Below are positions 27,118-36,281 of a stretch of DNA of 47,959 nucleotides, piece by piece. Under the pieces are notes generated by a model. The model was not told the DNA's origin and made no database searches. It saw only the letters and a list, made by a program, of their open reading frames with translations. Each line of letters starts with the position of its first letter. Position 1 is the stretch's first letter. The stretch comes from Alistipes sp. (lineage in GTDB: Bacteria; Bacteroidota; Bacteroidia; Bacteroidales; Rikenellaceae), in assembly GCA_017646625.1 (NCBI GenBank), contig JAGCMF010000025.1:1-47959 (forward strand), written 5' to 3'. Position numbers and translations under genes: made by a program.

Positions 27118-27912
27118 TTAAAAGAAGTTTGAACATATGGCAACCACGCCCACAACGGCGCAGTAGAGGGCAAACCATATTAGCTTGCCACGCTTGACGA
27201 TGCCTATCATGAAGCGACAGGCGAGGCAGCCCACAACAAAGGCTGTGACAAAACCCGCAACAAGGGGCACGATGCCGATGCTCGAGATGGCCATGCCGCC
27301 ATCCACAACATCGAGTAGCGTCTTACCCAAGATGGGGGCGAGGACCATGAGGAAGGAGAAGGTTGCCACCGCCGCCTTCTCATTGCCGAGCAACAAACCT
27401 GTGGCTATGGTAGTGCCCGAACGTGATAGTCCCGGCATGGAGGCCACAGCCTGGCCTACGCCTATTACCAGCGCATCACGATAGCCTATTGTCGCACGCT
27501 GGCGTGGTCGTGCATAGTAGGCGAACGACAGCAGCACAGCGGTGAGGAGCAACATAGCACCCACAACAACCATTATATACTCCGAGCCGAGCAACGCATC
27601 TATCTCGTCCTGCAGCACGAAGCCTACGATGCCGATGGGTATCATCGAGACTATAAGCTTCAGTATATAGCTCTTCTCGGCATTCATGCCGCGGCTGAAA
27701 AGACCGCGCAGAAGGGCACATATCTCACCCCACAGCACAACGATGGTACTCAACACCGTTGCTGCATGCAGCGTAACATCGAACGTGAGGTTCTCCTCTA
27801 TCTCCACGCCGAGGAGCTCCTTGGCAAGTTGCAGATGTCCACTGCTCGACACAGGCAGAAACTCGGTGAGTCCCTGCACAGCGCCCAACACTATCGCCTC
27901 TAATGTCTCCAT
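27118..27912 (-). CDS. uppP: Undecaprenyl-diphosphatase
   Basis: Integral membrane phosphatase that recycles undecaprenyl pyrophosphate to the carrier used for peptidoglycan and O-antigen; also confers bacitracin tolerance. At 264 residues it is of usual size, with about eight membrane segments. The two active-site blocks are EFLPVSSSGHL near 17-27 and GLSRSGTT in the middle. An in-frame ATG nine codons upstream exists, but METLEAIV at 27912 matches the family start and leaves a 4-bp gap after DUF3098. Its neighbour ftsX and the murG/murC genes elsewhere in the window fit a cell-wall context. Confidence 0.95.
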   Translation of the reverse strand: METLEAIVLGAVQGLTEFLPVSSSGHLQLAKELLGVEIEENLTFDVTLHAATVLSTIVVLWGEICALLRGLFSRGMNAEKSYILKLIVSMIPIGIVGFVLQDEIDALLGSEYIMVVVGAMLLLTAVLLSFAYYARPRQRATIGYRDALVIGVGQAVASMPGLSRSGTTIATGLLLGNEKAAVATFSFLMVLAPILGKTLLDVVDGGMAISSIGIVPLVAGFVTAFVVGCLACRFMIGIVKRGKLIWFALYCAVVGVVAICSNFF

Positions 27913-27916
27913 ATCT

Positions 27917-28171
27917 CTACTCCTTATCCTTAATATCAAATCGCTTCATGATGCCCACGCCGACGATGACAAAGCCCGCGATGACAACGATGGGGGCGAG
28001 TGTTATGCGGCGGAACGAGAATATAGAGTCATCGAAGTGTGTGGCAGTATGCTCACCACCACCACTCATGAGAATGAAACCCAAGATGATGACCACAACA
28101 CCCGCAAGCAGCATTATATAGTTCTTCGTGCTAAAGGGCATACGTCCCTTATTATCCTCTCTTATCTCCAT
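27917..28171 (-). CDS. DUF3098 family small membrane protein
   Basis: Protein of 84 residues with two membrane helices (about 18-36 and 60-76) and a short soluble loop; function unknown. The pattern PFSTKNYIMLLAGVVVIILG followed by a Gly-rich turn and a second helix matches DUF3098, which in Bacteroidetes regularly lies between ftsX and uppP, exactly as here, with gaps of 5 and 4 bp. The conserved position suggests a role linked to FtsX or to undecaprenyl recycling. Confidence 0.85.
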   Translation of the reverse strand: MEIREDNKGRMPFSTKNYIMLLAGVVVIILGFILMSGGGEHTATHFDDSIFSFRRITLAPIVVIAGFVIVGVGIMKRFDIKDKE

Positions 28172-28176
28172 ATATG

Positions 28177-29079
28177 TTAGTATAAATGTATCTTATTTGA
28201 CTTCATGTTAACAAACTTATTCACCGCAAAGGCGCTGAAGCATACGGTGATGACGATGCCGAGGGCGACGATGCTACCCACGATTGCCGACACCTCCTTG
28301 ATGTCGAGCATGACGATGCCATCGGGGGTGAAGCTGTCGGCACCATATACAATGCCACACATCATCACCGAGGCTACGATACCCGCCACAACACCCTGCT
28401 TGAAGGCATCGACAAGCAGCGGACGCATGATATACCACTTTGTGGCACCCACAAGCTTCATGGTGTTTATAAGGTAGCGCTTGGCATATATCGCAAGGCG
28501 TATGGTGTTGTTGAGCAACAGCATAGATATGACAAGCAGCACACCCAGGAATATTAGCAACGCCACGGTGGCGTGGGTTATTGTGCGGTGCATGCTCTCG
28601 ACGATATCTACGGGAGGTGTCGCCACATGCTCCACACCCTCAACCTCCGACACTAACGCCACGAAGGCCTCCACATCCTCGGCATTGGAGTGCTCACCCT
28701 TGAGGCGCACCTCGAAGCTATCATATAGCGGGTTCTCGCCCAGCAGAAGGTCGAGGTCTACATCAAACTGACGACGAAACTCCTCATCCTCGAGCTTGGC
28801 ATCACGACCGAGGAACTCTATGCTCTCGACCATATGGCTACCCTCGATGACCCTACGCACACCCGCCTGCAGGCCCTCCTCCGTGTCGGGGGCAACCTCA
28901 ACAGATACAACAACACTATCGCGCAGCAGCGAGGCAGCACTTATGGCCGAGAGTGTAACATAACTCACCGTGCCCAGCATGAAGAGCACAAGGGCGATGC
29001 TCACCGTAGAGATGATATATGAACGACGCACCTGACGGCGCATTCTCTTCTCCTTAACACTTGACATATCTTCAGTCAT
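28177..29079 (-). CDS. ftsX: Cell division ABC-type permease FtsX
   Basis: Predicted FtsX of 300 residues: a cytoplasmic basic N terminus, one membrane helix (about 20-42), a periplasmic loop of about 120 residues and three further helices (about 170-190, 220-240, 260-285). FtsX with FtsE controls peptidoglycan hydrolases at the division site in characterised bacteria. The LVGATKWYIMRPLLVDAF block is typical of the family. ftsE is not adjacent, which is usual for Bacteroidetes. ATG at 29079 is used; an in-frame Met four codons later is possible. It starts 13 bp after the YfhO-type gene. Confidence 0.9.
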   Translation of the reverse strand: MTEDMSSVKEKRMRRQVRRSYIISTVSIALVLFMLGTVSYVTLSAISAASLLRDSVVVSVEVAPDTEEGLQAGVRRVIEGSHMVESIEFLGRDAKLEDEEFRRQFDVDLDLLLGENPLYDSFEVRLKGEHSNAEDVEAFVALVSEVEGVEHVATPPVDIVESMHRTITHATVALLIFLGVLLVISMLLLNNTIRLAIYAKRYLINTMKLVGATKWYIMRPLLVDAFKQGVVAGIVASVMMCGIVYGADSFTPDGIVMLDIKEVSAIVGSIVALGIVITVCFSAFAVNKFVNMKSNKIHLY

Positions 29080-29092
29080 TAAACATTAGCAA

Positions 29093-31714
29093 TTACAACA
29101 CTCTCCTCTTGCGGAGCACCACCACAGCACCGAGGCACACCACGATGAGTACCGAGGCTATGCCCATGATGGCAAAGATGAGGCTACGGTGTGGTGGCTC
29201 GAAGCGCCACTCCACGCTATGCTCACCCGCAGGAAGCTCCATGCCGCGGAGGATGTAGTCCACACAGAAGTAGTCAGCCCTCACACCATCGACATAGGCA
29301 CTCCAGCCATCAGGGAAGTATATCTCCGAGAATACGGCGAGCACAGGCTCTGCCGCCTCATACTCATAAAGCAATCTATTTGGTGCATACTCCACAAGCT
29401 CGATACTACCCTCGGTGGCATACGTCGCCTCGAGGCCCTCGACATCGGCGCCCACCACACCACAGCTATCCAGTGCCACCTGGCCAACCATCTCGAGCTC
29501 ATCACGTGGCGTAGCGCACACCACAACATCGCCCACAAACCATGCAGCACCAAAGGGTGCAACACCCGTATACTCCTCCGCACGACATGCCACATCTTGA
29601 CTCTGGATGATGTAGCGCGTGTTTAGTGCCGCGAGGATGCCACCATCGAGCTCATCGCCGAGGTACATATCTATGACATCCTGGTATCTGCCGAGCTTCG
29701 CACCATGATATCCACCCACAGAACGGTGGAAGTATGATGCACGAGCACTATTGAAGGGGTCAACGGAGATATCCAAGACCCTATATCCGAGCTCCGCATC
29801 TGCCATTATGGTCATATCTGCAGGTAGTGCCACAAGCTCCGTGGGAGCACTATCATGCCACTTATCCTCGCCCATATATCTGCCAGCGACACCCGCCAGG
29901 TCACACCACACGAGGCCTCCAAGTGCCACGACAACAGCTATGCGTGGTGCAAGGGCATACTTCGTGCTTCGATATCTTCTATCGGCATAGGCATATGCCA
30001 CGACGACAGCCGCAGCACAGCATACGAAGAGCAGCGTGCGCAGAGTGTCGGCAAGGAGCATAGCGCTACGTGCCTCAACAACGGCACCACGCAGCTGATC
30101 CACCCACACGGTCTCGCCAAGCGTAGCATATATATCCTCCACGCCGAGGTCGTTGACAGCATACATAACAACGACGAGCACCACGACAACACCCAGCGCT
30201 ATGAGTGCGCCACGCACCATACGTCTCATTGCGCAGCGTGTACATGCCATACGCCACAGCGCATATGCTGCAAGTAGCGGCGCCGACCACTCCACGACAA
30301 CAAGGGCCATAGATACCGTTCTGAAGCTCTTATATCCTGGGAGGATGTCGTACAACACCTCATACAGACCCATAACATTTGCGCCCCATGCCATGAGCAC
30401 GGCAACGAGGCTCACCACCACAACCCACATTGTGCGGCGGCGAGGCACTATGCACAGCGCCATGATGGCCAGGAAGATAACCACAGCACCCACATATGTG
30501 GGGCCTGCGGTGTAGGGCTGTCTACCCCAATAGTTCGAGGCGTAGCTCCACGCCTCCTGCATACGCGCCATGTAGAGCATCTCGACATACTCGGTAAGCA
30601 TCTCATCCCCCGCCTCGAGCATATAGAGCACATCGCTACGGCGCACACCACCATACTCCTCGTTGAGCATGGCCACAAGGTCGTCGACAGCGGCATTATA
30701 TATAGACTGCTGCGTTGAGGGGCGGTAGAGAAGGTCTACAACCTCCTGACTTACACCCATAGAGCCCTCACCCATATAGTTAGGCACAACCATATTGAAG
30801 CTCTCGGCGATGCCATAGCTCCATGCCGTGTTATAGGCAATCTTATTCTGGCGTGCCACATCCTCCTCCACAGCCTCACTAACACCACGTGTAGTATGCT
30901 GCTGATGCTCCATGGTGTACCACAGAGGTGCTATATTGGACATCACGGCAAGGAGTGCCGCCACCGCCAGGAGTCCTGTGCGCTGCATATACCTGCGTAC
31001 ATCGCCACGACGCGCAGCAAACCACATCTCGCTGATCCACAGCGCGAGGCACGCAAAGAGGAAGTAGTATGTTATCTGGGGATGGTTAGCACCGAGCTCC
31101 AGCGAGCCAAAGAGAGCTGCAAGGGCCGCGCCGAGCCACATATTCTTACGCAGCGCATGCCACACCGCCGCAACGAGGGGCGGAGCATATACCAATGCCC
31201 ACATCTTTGTTATGTGACCAGCATCTACGATAAGGAAGAAGTATGTTGAGAGTCCATATGCCAGACCTGCGATGATGCCTATCCATGGGTTCACGCCCAT
31301 GAGCACCACGGCAACCATCATAAGCACCATAGCCCACAGCGTCATGTTCATAGGCGAGTCGAGGCTCTTGACGACAACACCAGCACCCTGCTTTACATAC
31401 TGCGTGGGATATTCCACGTCGATGAGGTATGCGGGCATTCCGGAGAACATTCCACCCGTCCATGCGGGGTCCTCGCCCGTAGATGCACGGTGCTCATGGA
31501 TGTCGTGCGACATGCCGGCATACTGCGCTATATCGCCCTGCGACAGAGCCTTGCCCTCGAACTGCGGAGCATAGAAGGCGTAGCTTGCAACCCAGAAGAG
31601 GATGATGCCCACAACCCATGGTGCCACACACCTCAAAACACTACGTAGGCGCCCTTTAGCGCCACCCTGCGCTGCAACACCATCTATCGCCGACTGCCTC
31701 ATATCTTGTGTCAT
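29093..31714 (-). CDS. YfhO-family multi-spanning membrane protein
   Basis: Large predicted inner-membrane protein of 873 residues with about 12-14 membrane helices and a C-terminal extracytoplasmic domain (about 610-850). Layout and motifs fit YfhO-like proteins, GT-C-type glycosyltransferases implicated in adding sugars to cell-surface polymers in Firmicutes: an early FSGMPAYLIDVEYPTQYV loop, ASNYWGRQPYTAGPTYVGA and a C-terminal IYFPDGWSAYVDG block. The substrate in Bacteroidales is unknown. It heads the minus-strand run to topA and has a -7 box at 31740-31747. ATG at 31714 is used; an in-frame Met four codons on is possible. Confidence 0.85.
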   Translation of the reverse strand: MTQDMRQSAIDGVAAQGGAKGRLRSVLRCVAPWVVGIILFWVASYAFYAPQFEGKALSQGDIAQYAGMSHDIHEHRASTGEDPAWTGGMFSGMPAYLIDVEYPTQYVKQGAGVVVKSLDSPMNMTLWAMVLMMVAVVLMGVNPWIGIIAGLAYGLSTYFFLIVDAGHITKMWALVYAPPLVAAVWHALRKNMWLGAALAALFGSLELGANHPQITYYFLFACLALWISEMWFAARRGDVRRYMQRTGLLAVAALLAVMSNIAPLWYTMEHQQHTTRGVSEAVEEDVARQNKIAYNTAWSYGIAESFNMVVPNYMGEGSMGVSQEVVDLLYRPSTQQSIYNAAVDDLVAMLNEEYGGVRRSDVLYMLEAGDEMLTEYVEMLYMARMQEAWSYASNYWGRQPYTAGPTYVGAVVIFLAIMALCIVPRRRTMWVVVVSLVAVLMAWGANVMGLYEVLYDILPGYKSFRTVSMALVVVEWSAPLLAAYALWRMACTRCAMRRMVRGALIALGVVVVLVVVMYAVNDLGVEDIYATLGETVWVDQLRGAVVEARSAMLLADTLRTLLFVCCAAAVVVAYAYADRRYRSTKYALAPRIAVVVALGGLVWCDLAGVAGRYMGEDKWHDSAPTELVALPADMTIMADAELGYRVLDISVDPFNSARASYFHRSVGGYHGAKLGRYQDVIDMYLGDELDGGILAALNTRYIIQSQDVACRAEEYTGVAPFGAAWFVGDVVVCATPRDELEMVGQVALDSCGVVGADVEGLEATYATEGSIELVEYAPNRLLYEYEAAEPVLAVFSEIYFPDGWSAYVDGVRADYFCVDYILRGMELPAGEHSVEWRFEPPHRSLIFAIMGIASVLIVVCLGAVVVLRKRRVL

Positions 31715-31739
31715 ACCTTAATTATAATGAACTAACGCG

Positions 31740-31797
31740 CAAAGTTACAAAAAAAACTTCTATGACGCATATTTTTAACAAAATTTCGTTATCTTTG
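31740..31797. promoter_or_regulatory. Divergent promoter region (yfhO-type gene / polyprenyl synthetase)
   Basis: Two perfect TAnnTTTG boxes face outwards: TAACTTTG on the minus strand (31747-31740) and TATCTTTG on the plus strand (31790-31797). Leaders would be about 20 nt and 13 nt. No convincing -33 TTTG was found for either, so activation may be needed. Confidence 0.6.
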
Positions 31798-31816
31798 CAT
31801 AACAAACCCGCATAAG

Positions 31817-32833
31817 ATGATGAAAATAGACGACATACGCAAACCGATAGTTGCAGATATCGAGGCCTTCGAGAGATTCCTCAAGGATAAGTTTACCGCA
31901 AAAAGCAAGCCTATGCAGGAGATGCTAAACTACGCCCTAAACACACGTGGTAAGTGCTTGCGCTCTATGCTCGCCATGCTCTGCGCAGGACTATACTCAC
32001 CAGCACCCAAGGCCACTGCCGAGGAGTGCGGTGCACAGCGCAACTGCTCAACACGCACATATGTCGCCGCCATGCTCGTGGAGATGATACACACAGCATC
32101 CCTCATCCATGACGACATCATCGACATGGCCGACGAACGTCGCGGCGTACCTTCGGTACGTGCCAGGTTCCGCAACGACATGGCAGTGCTCGTTGGCGAC
32201 TTCATCCTCGCACGCGCCATGGACCTCGGCATGTCATCAGCACAGTACGACCTAATGTCGCACGTGGGCAAGGCGATGGCAACACTCTGCGAGGGCGAGG
32301 TGCTCCAGGATGTACATACTCGCAAAGCAGATACCACACGTGAGGACTATCTCGACATCATATACCGCAAGACAGCAAGCCTCCTGGGCACAAGTGCCGC
32401 CCTCGGCGCAATGTCGGCAGGAGCAAAGCATGAGGATGTGGAACGTGCACGTAAGTTTGGCGAGACTATTGGTATAGCCTTCCAAATAAAGGACGACATC
32501 CTGGACTATGTGGGTGACGACAAGCTGGGTAAGCAGCGCCTCAACGACCTCAAGGAGAGCAAGATAACACTACCCCTCATCGAGATTATGGATAATGAGT
32601 ATGCGAGCTGCCCCGAGGAGATTATAATACTCCTGCACCGCTGCCGTAAGGACAACGCCGCCGTGGAGAGACTTCACGCCATAGTGCGCGAGAACAAGGG
32701 TGTGGAACGTGCCACAGAGACGATGGTGGCATACATATCGCGTGCCATGAGCCTACTAAACGACATGCCCGACAACCCATACCGCGAGGCTCTGATGAAC
32801 CTATGCCTATACGTGGGCGACAGAGAGATATAG
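31817..32833 (+). CDS. Polyprenyl synthetase family protein (trans-isoprenyl diphosphate synthase)
   Basis: Predicted all-helical prenyltransferase of 338 residues that condenses isopentenyl diphosphate into a longer trans-prenyl diphosphate, most likely an octaprenyl-type chain for menaquinone in this phylum; chain length cannot be read with certainty. The first Asp-rich motif is in IHDDIIDMADERRG and the second in FQIKDDILDYVGDD. GKCLRSMLAMLCAG near the N terminus is the usual isopentenyl-diphosphate-binding area. A second ATG immediately follows the first. It has its own short leader and is divergent from the yfhO-type gene. Confidence 0.92.
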   Translation: MMKIDDIRKPIVADIEAFERFLKDKFTAKSKPMQEMLNYALNTRGKCLRSMLAMLCAGLYSPAPKATAEECGAQRNCSTRTYVAAMLVEMIHTASLIHDDIIDMADERRGVPSVRARFRNDMAVLVGDFILARAMDLGMSSAQYDLMSHVGKAMATLCEGEVLQDVHTRKADTTREDYLDIIYRKTASLLGTSAALGAMSAGAKHEDVERARKFGETIGIAFQIKDDILDYVGDDKLGKQRLNDLKESKITLPLIEIMDNEYASCPEEIIILLHRCRKDNAAVERLHAIVRENKGVERATETMVAYISRAMSLLNDMPDNPYREALMNLCLYVGDREI

Positions 32834-32898
32834 CACAACACACGTCATCGAGGCAAACAACTGACATACAGAGACGTATAATCTAATAATAGACAAAT

Positions 32899-34194
32899 AT
32901 GAGTACACAAAAGAAGAGTAATGTATTAGCCATAATCGTGATGATTCTGCTTTTCGGAATGATCTCGTTTGTGACAAACCTCGCATCACCAATGGGTGAT
33001 GTCCTCAAGAACCAGTTCGACGTAGCCAACTGGATGGGTACACTCGGCGTCTTCGCCAACTTCATCGCCTATGCATGTATGGGTATCCCCGCAGGTAACC
33101 TCCTACAGCGTCGTGGCTATAAGTTCACAGCCCTCGCCGCCGTTATCGTAGGCTTCGTGGGTGTCGGCACACAGACAATAGCAGGTTTGCTCGAGGGCAA
33201 CCTCGCATTCGGCGTATACCTCCTCGGTGCCTTCATCGCCGGCTTCTCAATGTGCATGCTTAACATCGTTGTTAACCCCATGCTCAACAAGCTCGCAGGT
33301 GGCGGCAACAGCGGCAACCAGCTACTTCAGGTGGGTGGCTCATTCAACTCGTTCATGGGTACTGCCGTGATATTCCTCACTGGCGTCTTCGTGCCCAGCA
33401 TCGCCGATGCCGAGATTAAGCAGGTATTCCCTCTTATGTTCATCGCACTGGCCATCTTCGCCCTTGCCTTCCTCGTAATCCTCTTCACTAATATACCAGA
33501 GAATGAGGCTGTTGCAGAGACAAAGAGCAACACATCGGAGAAGTATGGCCCACTATCGTTCCGTCACTTTATGCTCGGCGCTGTGGCAATATTCATCTAC
33601 GTAGGCGTGGAGGTAGGTATCCCCAACGTGCTACAGAAGTGGTTGCAGAATGGTGGACTCGTTGATGCCGCAGGCAATGCCGAGGGCATCGCAGCTACGG
33701 TGGCAGCAACATACTGGTTACTAATGCTCGTAGGTCGTCTCACAGGTGCCGCCCTCGGTGCTAAAGTATCAGCAAAGATGATGCTCACCTCGGTATCTAT
33801 CCTCGGCCTCGGCCTCGTGCTTGGCGCCATAGCACTAAACCCCGAGACCACCGTCAACCTTCCAGTATTCAAGGGGACTGATGGTTTCGGCTTGGCACAG
33901 GTGCCCATCAACGCAGCACTCCTCGTGCTCTGCGGCCTCTGCACATCTGTGATGTGGGGTGGCATCTTCAACCTCGCCGTAGAGGGACTCGGTAAGTACA
34001 CAGAACGAGGCTCTGGCATCTTCATGGCCCTCGTATGTGGTGGCGGTATCCTCCCACTCCTCCAGAACGGCATCGTAGACCTCACAGGCAACTACCTCGT
34101 AAGCTACTGGGTAATCGTCGCAGGCCTCGCATACCTCCTCTTCTACGCCCTCATAGGCTCGAAGAACGTGAATAAGGATATCCCAACAAAGTAG
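32899..34194 (+). CDS. FucP-like sugar:H+ MFS transporter
   Basis: Predicted inner-membrane carrier of 431 residues with 12 helices. FGMISFVTNLASPMGDVLKN and the NIVVNPMLNKLAGGGNSGNQ stretch match the glucose/galactose/fucose (FucP/GluP) branch of the major facilitator superfamily, and the MWGGIFNLAVEGLGKYTERGSG block in the second half is diagnostic. The sugar is not predictable. It lies 65 bp after the polyprenyl synthetase gene, without a clear promoter between them, and ends at a strong terminator. Confidence 0.88.
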   Translation: MSTQKKSNVLAIIVMILLFGMISFVTNLASPMGDVLKNQFDVANWMGTLGVFANFIAYACMGIPAGNLLQRRGYKFTALAAVIVGFVGVGTQTIAGLLEGNLAFGVYLLGAFIAGFSMCMLNIVVNPMLNKLAGGGNSGNQLLQVGGSFNSFMGTAVIFLTGVFVPSIADAEIKQVFPLMFIALAIFALAFLVILFTNIPENEAVAETKSNTSEKYGPLSFRHFMLGAVAIFIYVGVEVGIPNVLQKWLQNGGLVDAAGNAEGIAATVAATYWLLMLVGRLTGAALGAKVSAKMMLTSVSILGLGLVLGAIALNPETTVNLPVFKGTDGFGLAQVPINAALLVLCGLCTSVMWGGIFNLAVEGLGKYTERGSGIFMALVCGGGILPLLQNGIVDLTGNYLVSYWVIVAGLAYLLFYALIGSKNVNKDIPTK

Positions 34195-34215
34195 TGAGCA
34201 ACTACCACATAGCAT

Positions 34216-34242
34216 AAAGGAGAGCTCGGGCTCTCCTTTTTT
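34216..34242 (+). terminator. Rho-independent terminator of the MFS gene
   Basis: Ten-bp stem AAAGGAGAGC/GCTCTCCTTT with a TCGG loop followed by T residues, 22 bp after the stop codon. Confidence 0.92.
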
Positions 34243-34290
34243 CGTTGTGATAGGCAGCGGAAAGGGCAGAGTCGCAGGAACGAAAGGTGA

Positions 34291-34355
34291 AAGGGCATAA
34301 AAGGGCATAAAAGGTAATGCGTTGTCTCTAACCCTTGTGACCCTTGTGGCCCTTA
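34291..34355 (+). repeat. Dispersed hairpin repeat, locus B
   Basis: Short single copy in plus orientation: two aaagggcat units, the core aaaggtaatgcgttgtctct, then the pyrimidine arm acccttgtgacccttgtggc. It ends inside the stop codon of the convergent orphan gene at 34353. Confidence 0.8.
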
Positions 34356-34940
34356 CTTCGACCTCCTCCTTCCCAGCTCCACATACTCGGCATATACAAG
34401 CGTGGTGTTCGGATTACTACTCCACACCTCCTGCCTTATACCCTTCGTGCCGAAACGGAAGAAGAGAAACCTGCGCGGCACACGATGTACAACCTGGCGC
34501 AACGTATCTACGGTGTGCACCTCGTAGGCGAGACTATCACCCCATAGGATGCCAGCGATGGTGTGCCAGCGCGTGGTGCCACTGAAGCTCCTCACGCTAT
34601 CTCTCACAACCACCGTGTCGCGTACAACTACGGTGTCACGAAGCGTCGTATGGGTGCTCGTCATCGCATAGCTCTCTGCCCTGCGGAGACGTATGCCGAG
34701 CTCCTTTATTCGCTGCGCATCCTCGGCATGAAGATGACGAAATTCACGCACCTCAAGTTGTAACGCCTGTACCGATGCTGCCGACTCATTAGCCCTCGTC
34801 TTGTAGTATGTAACACCCTCTATTAATGCCTGTTGGTTACTGCGCAGACGGTCGTTATCCTTCGCCATGCGCCATGCCCATGCACCCACGCAGAGCATAC
34901 CCAAAAAGACCACTATCCACGCCACACTACGCCACACCAT
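34353..34940 (-). CDS. Phage-type membrane-anchored coiled-coil protein (DUF6549-like)
   Basis: Hypothetical protein of 195 residues. One N-terminal membrane helix (about 5-24) is followed by a charged coiled coil (about 27-95, with regular KTRANESAASVQALQLE-type heptads), a DTVVVRDTVVVRDSV repeat and a compact C-terminal block RRFLFFRFGTKGIRQEV. That layout resembles DUF6549-type proteins I associate with Bacteroidales prophages and mobile elements, some of which sit near lysis genes; a spanin-like role is only a guess. It is an orphan: no other phage gene lies near. It is bracketed by inverted copies of the dispersed repeat (34291-34355 and 35085-35285), and the first copy overlaps its stop codon. 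Confidence 0.65.
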   Translation of the reverse strand: MVWRSVAWIVVFLGMLCVGAWAWRMAKDNDRLRSNQQALIEGVTYYKTRANESAASVQALQLEVREFRHLHAEDAQRIKELGIRLRRAESYAMTSTHTTLRDTVVVRDTVVVRDSVRSFSGTTRWHTIAGILWGDSLAYEVHTVDTLRQVVHRVPRRFLFFRFGTKGIRQEVWSSNPNTTLVYAEYVELGRRRSK

Positions 34941-35084
34941 ACAATACCCTCCTCTCTTCCACTCTCTTACTTTTTATCATACATCAAATATTTAATATTT
35001 TAACTTACACTACAAATATAACACCTTTTCAGTCCGTTGTCAAGGGTTTTTCATTAAATTTTTTAACCCGCAAGGTGGGGAGCA

Positions 35085-35285
35085 TAAAGGGCAGAAAAGG
35101 TGAAAGGGCACAAAGGTCACAAGGGGCACAAAGGTTAGAGACAACGAGACAGCGACAACGCATTACCTTTTATGACGTTTTATGACGTTTTATACCCTTT
35201 GGTACCCGACAATGAAAAAGGGGCACAAAGGTCAAAAAGGTTAGAGACAGCGAGCCAGAGACAACGCATTACCTTTTTCTACCCT
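35085..35285 (-). repeat. Dispersed hairpin repeat, locus C (two units, inverted orientation)
   Basis: Two tandem units in minus orientation: the reversed core acaacgcattacctttt occurs at about 35154 and 35260, 106 bp apart. Between arm and core lie extra gagacaacgagacagcga units not seen at locus A. It ends about 45 bp before the lipA promoter. Open frames through it extend into lipA but are not considered coding. Confidence 0.8.
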
Positions 35286-35329
35286 TTTTATCCTTTTACA
35301 TTTCAACACGCAAAAAAGTGGACTAAAAA

Positions 35330-35360
35330 TTTGTTGTTGTTGAAATTTTTTGTACTTTTG
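35330..35360 (+). promoter_or_regulatory. Promoter of lipA-lipB-recJ
   Basis: TTTG (35330-35333), exactly 19 nt, TACTTTTG (35353-35360): full match to the Bacteroidetes consensus. The leader to the lipA ATG at 35388 is about 20 nt, which also argues against the longer upstream lipA start. Confidence 0.85.
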
Positions 35361-35387
35361 CCTCAATTGGAAAAAAGTGAACTTAAA

Positions 35388-36281
35388 ATGCTTAAGGTAC
35401 AGAAAAAGGAAGAGTACTTAAGAAAGCCCGAGTGGCTGAAGATTAGCCTCCGTAGCACCACGAACACAGCGGACGTAGAGCACATAGTCGGGGGTAAGTG
35501 TCTGCATACAATATGCACCAGCGGAATGTGCCCAAACAAGGCAGAGTGCTGGAGCCGTCGTACTGCAACATTCATGATCCTCGGCGACATATGCACACGT
35601 AACTGTCGCTTCTGCGCAACGCAGACGGGACGTCCTCTACCTCCTGACCCCGAGGAGCCACAGCGCGTGGCCGAGAGTGTCAAGATGATGGGCCTCAAGC
35701 ATGTAGTATTGACATCCGTAACACGTGACGACCTCGAAGACCATGGCGCCGCAATATGGGCCGAGACGGTCAAGGCCGTGCGTAGGGATAATCCCGACTC
35801 TACAATAGAGCTCCTTATTTCCGATATGGATGCTCGCGCAGAGCTTATAGATACTGTGCTGGCATCGCGTCCCGACATTGTGGGACACAACATCGAAACC
35901 GTCGCGAGACTGACACCCGAGGTGCGATCACGTGCCAAGTATGCAACATCGTTAGCTACGTTGAAGCATATTGCCGATAGTGGCGCTGTGGCAAAGAGTG
36001 GTCTCATGCTGGGCTTGGGCGAGAGTGAGGAGGAGGTATTAGAGACCCTCCGTGACCTCCGCGCCGCAGGCGTGAGCATAGTAACCCTCGGACAGTATCT
36101 TCGACCAACGAAGGAGCACTACCCCGTAAAGGCGTATATCACTCCTGAAAAGTTCGAGGAGTACCGACTCAAAGCTCTCGAGATGGGTTTCGCATATTGT
36201 GCGAGCGCACCCCTTGTGCGTTCGTCATACTTGGCGGATGCCGCACTTGAAGCAGTGAAGTTGGTATGCAATACGAAGTAG
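35388..36281 (+). CDS. lipA: Lipoyl synthase
   Basis: Radical SAM enzyme inserting two sulfurs into protein-bound octanoyl groups to make lipoate. The 297-residue protein has the auxiliary cluster motif C-x4-C-x5-C (Cys43, 48, 54) and the radical SAM motif C-x3-C-x2-C (Cys69, 73, 76), plus the C-terminal RSSY that ligates the auxiliary cluster. An open frame runs 72 codons further upstream through the dispersed repeat; ATG at 35388 is chosen because it lies just after the promoter and gives the family length. lipB overlaps its end by 16 bp, forming the usual lipoate pair. Confidence 0.97.
   Translation: MLKVQKKEEYLRKPEWLKISLRSTTNTADVEHIVGGKCLHTICTSGMCPNKAECWSRRTATFMILGDICTRNCRFCATQTGRPLPPDPEEPQRVAESVKMMGLKHVVLTSVTRDDLEDHGAAIWAETVKAVRRDNPDSTIELLISDMDARAELIDTVLASRPDIVGHNIETVARLTPEVRSRAKYATSLATLKHIADSGAVAKSGLMLGLGESEEEVLETLRDLRAAGVSIVTLGQYLRPTKEHYPVKAYITPEKFEEYRLKALEMGFAYCASAPLVRSSYLADAALEAVKLVCNTK

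Noticed and set aside
35172-35387. 72-codon N-terminal extension of lipA
   Set aside because: It runs through the dispersed repeat and the lipA promoter; the family starts at 35388 and the promoter is just upstream.
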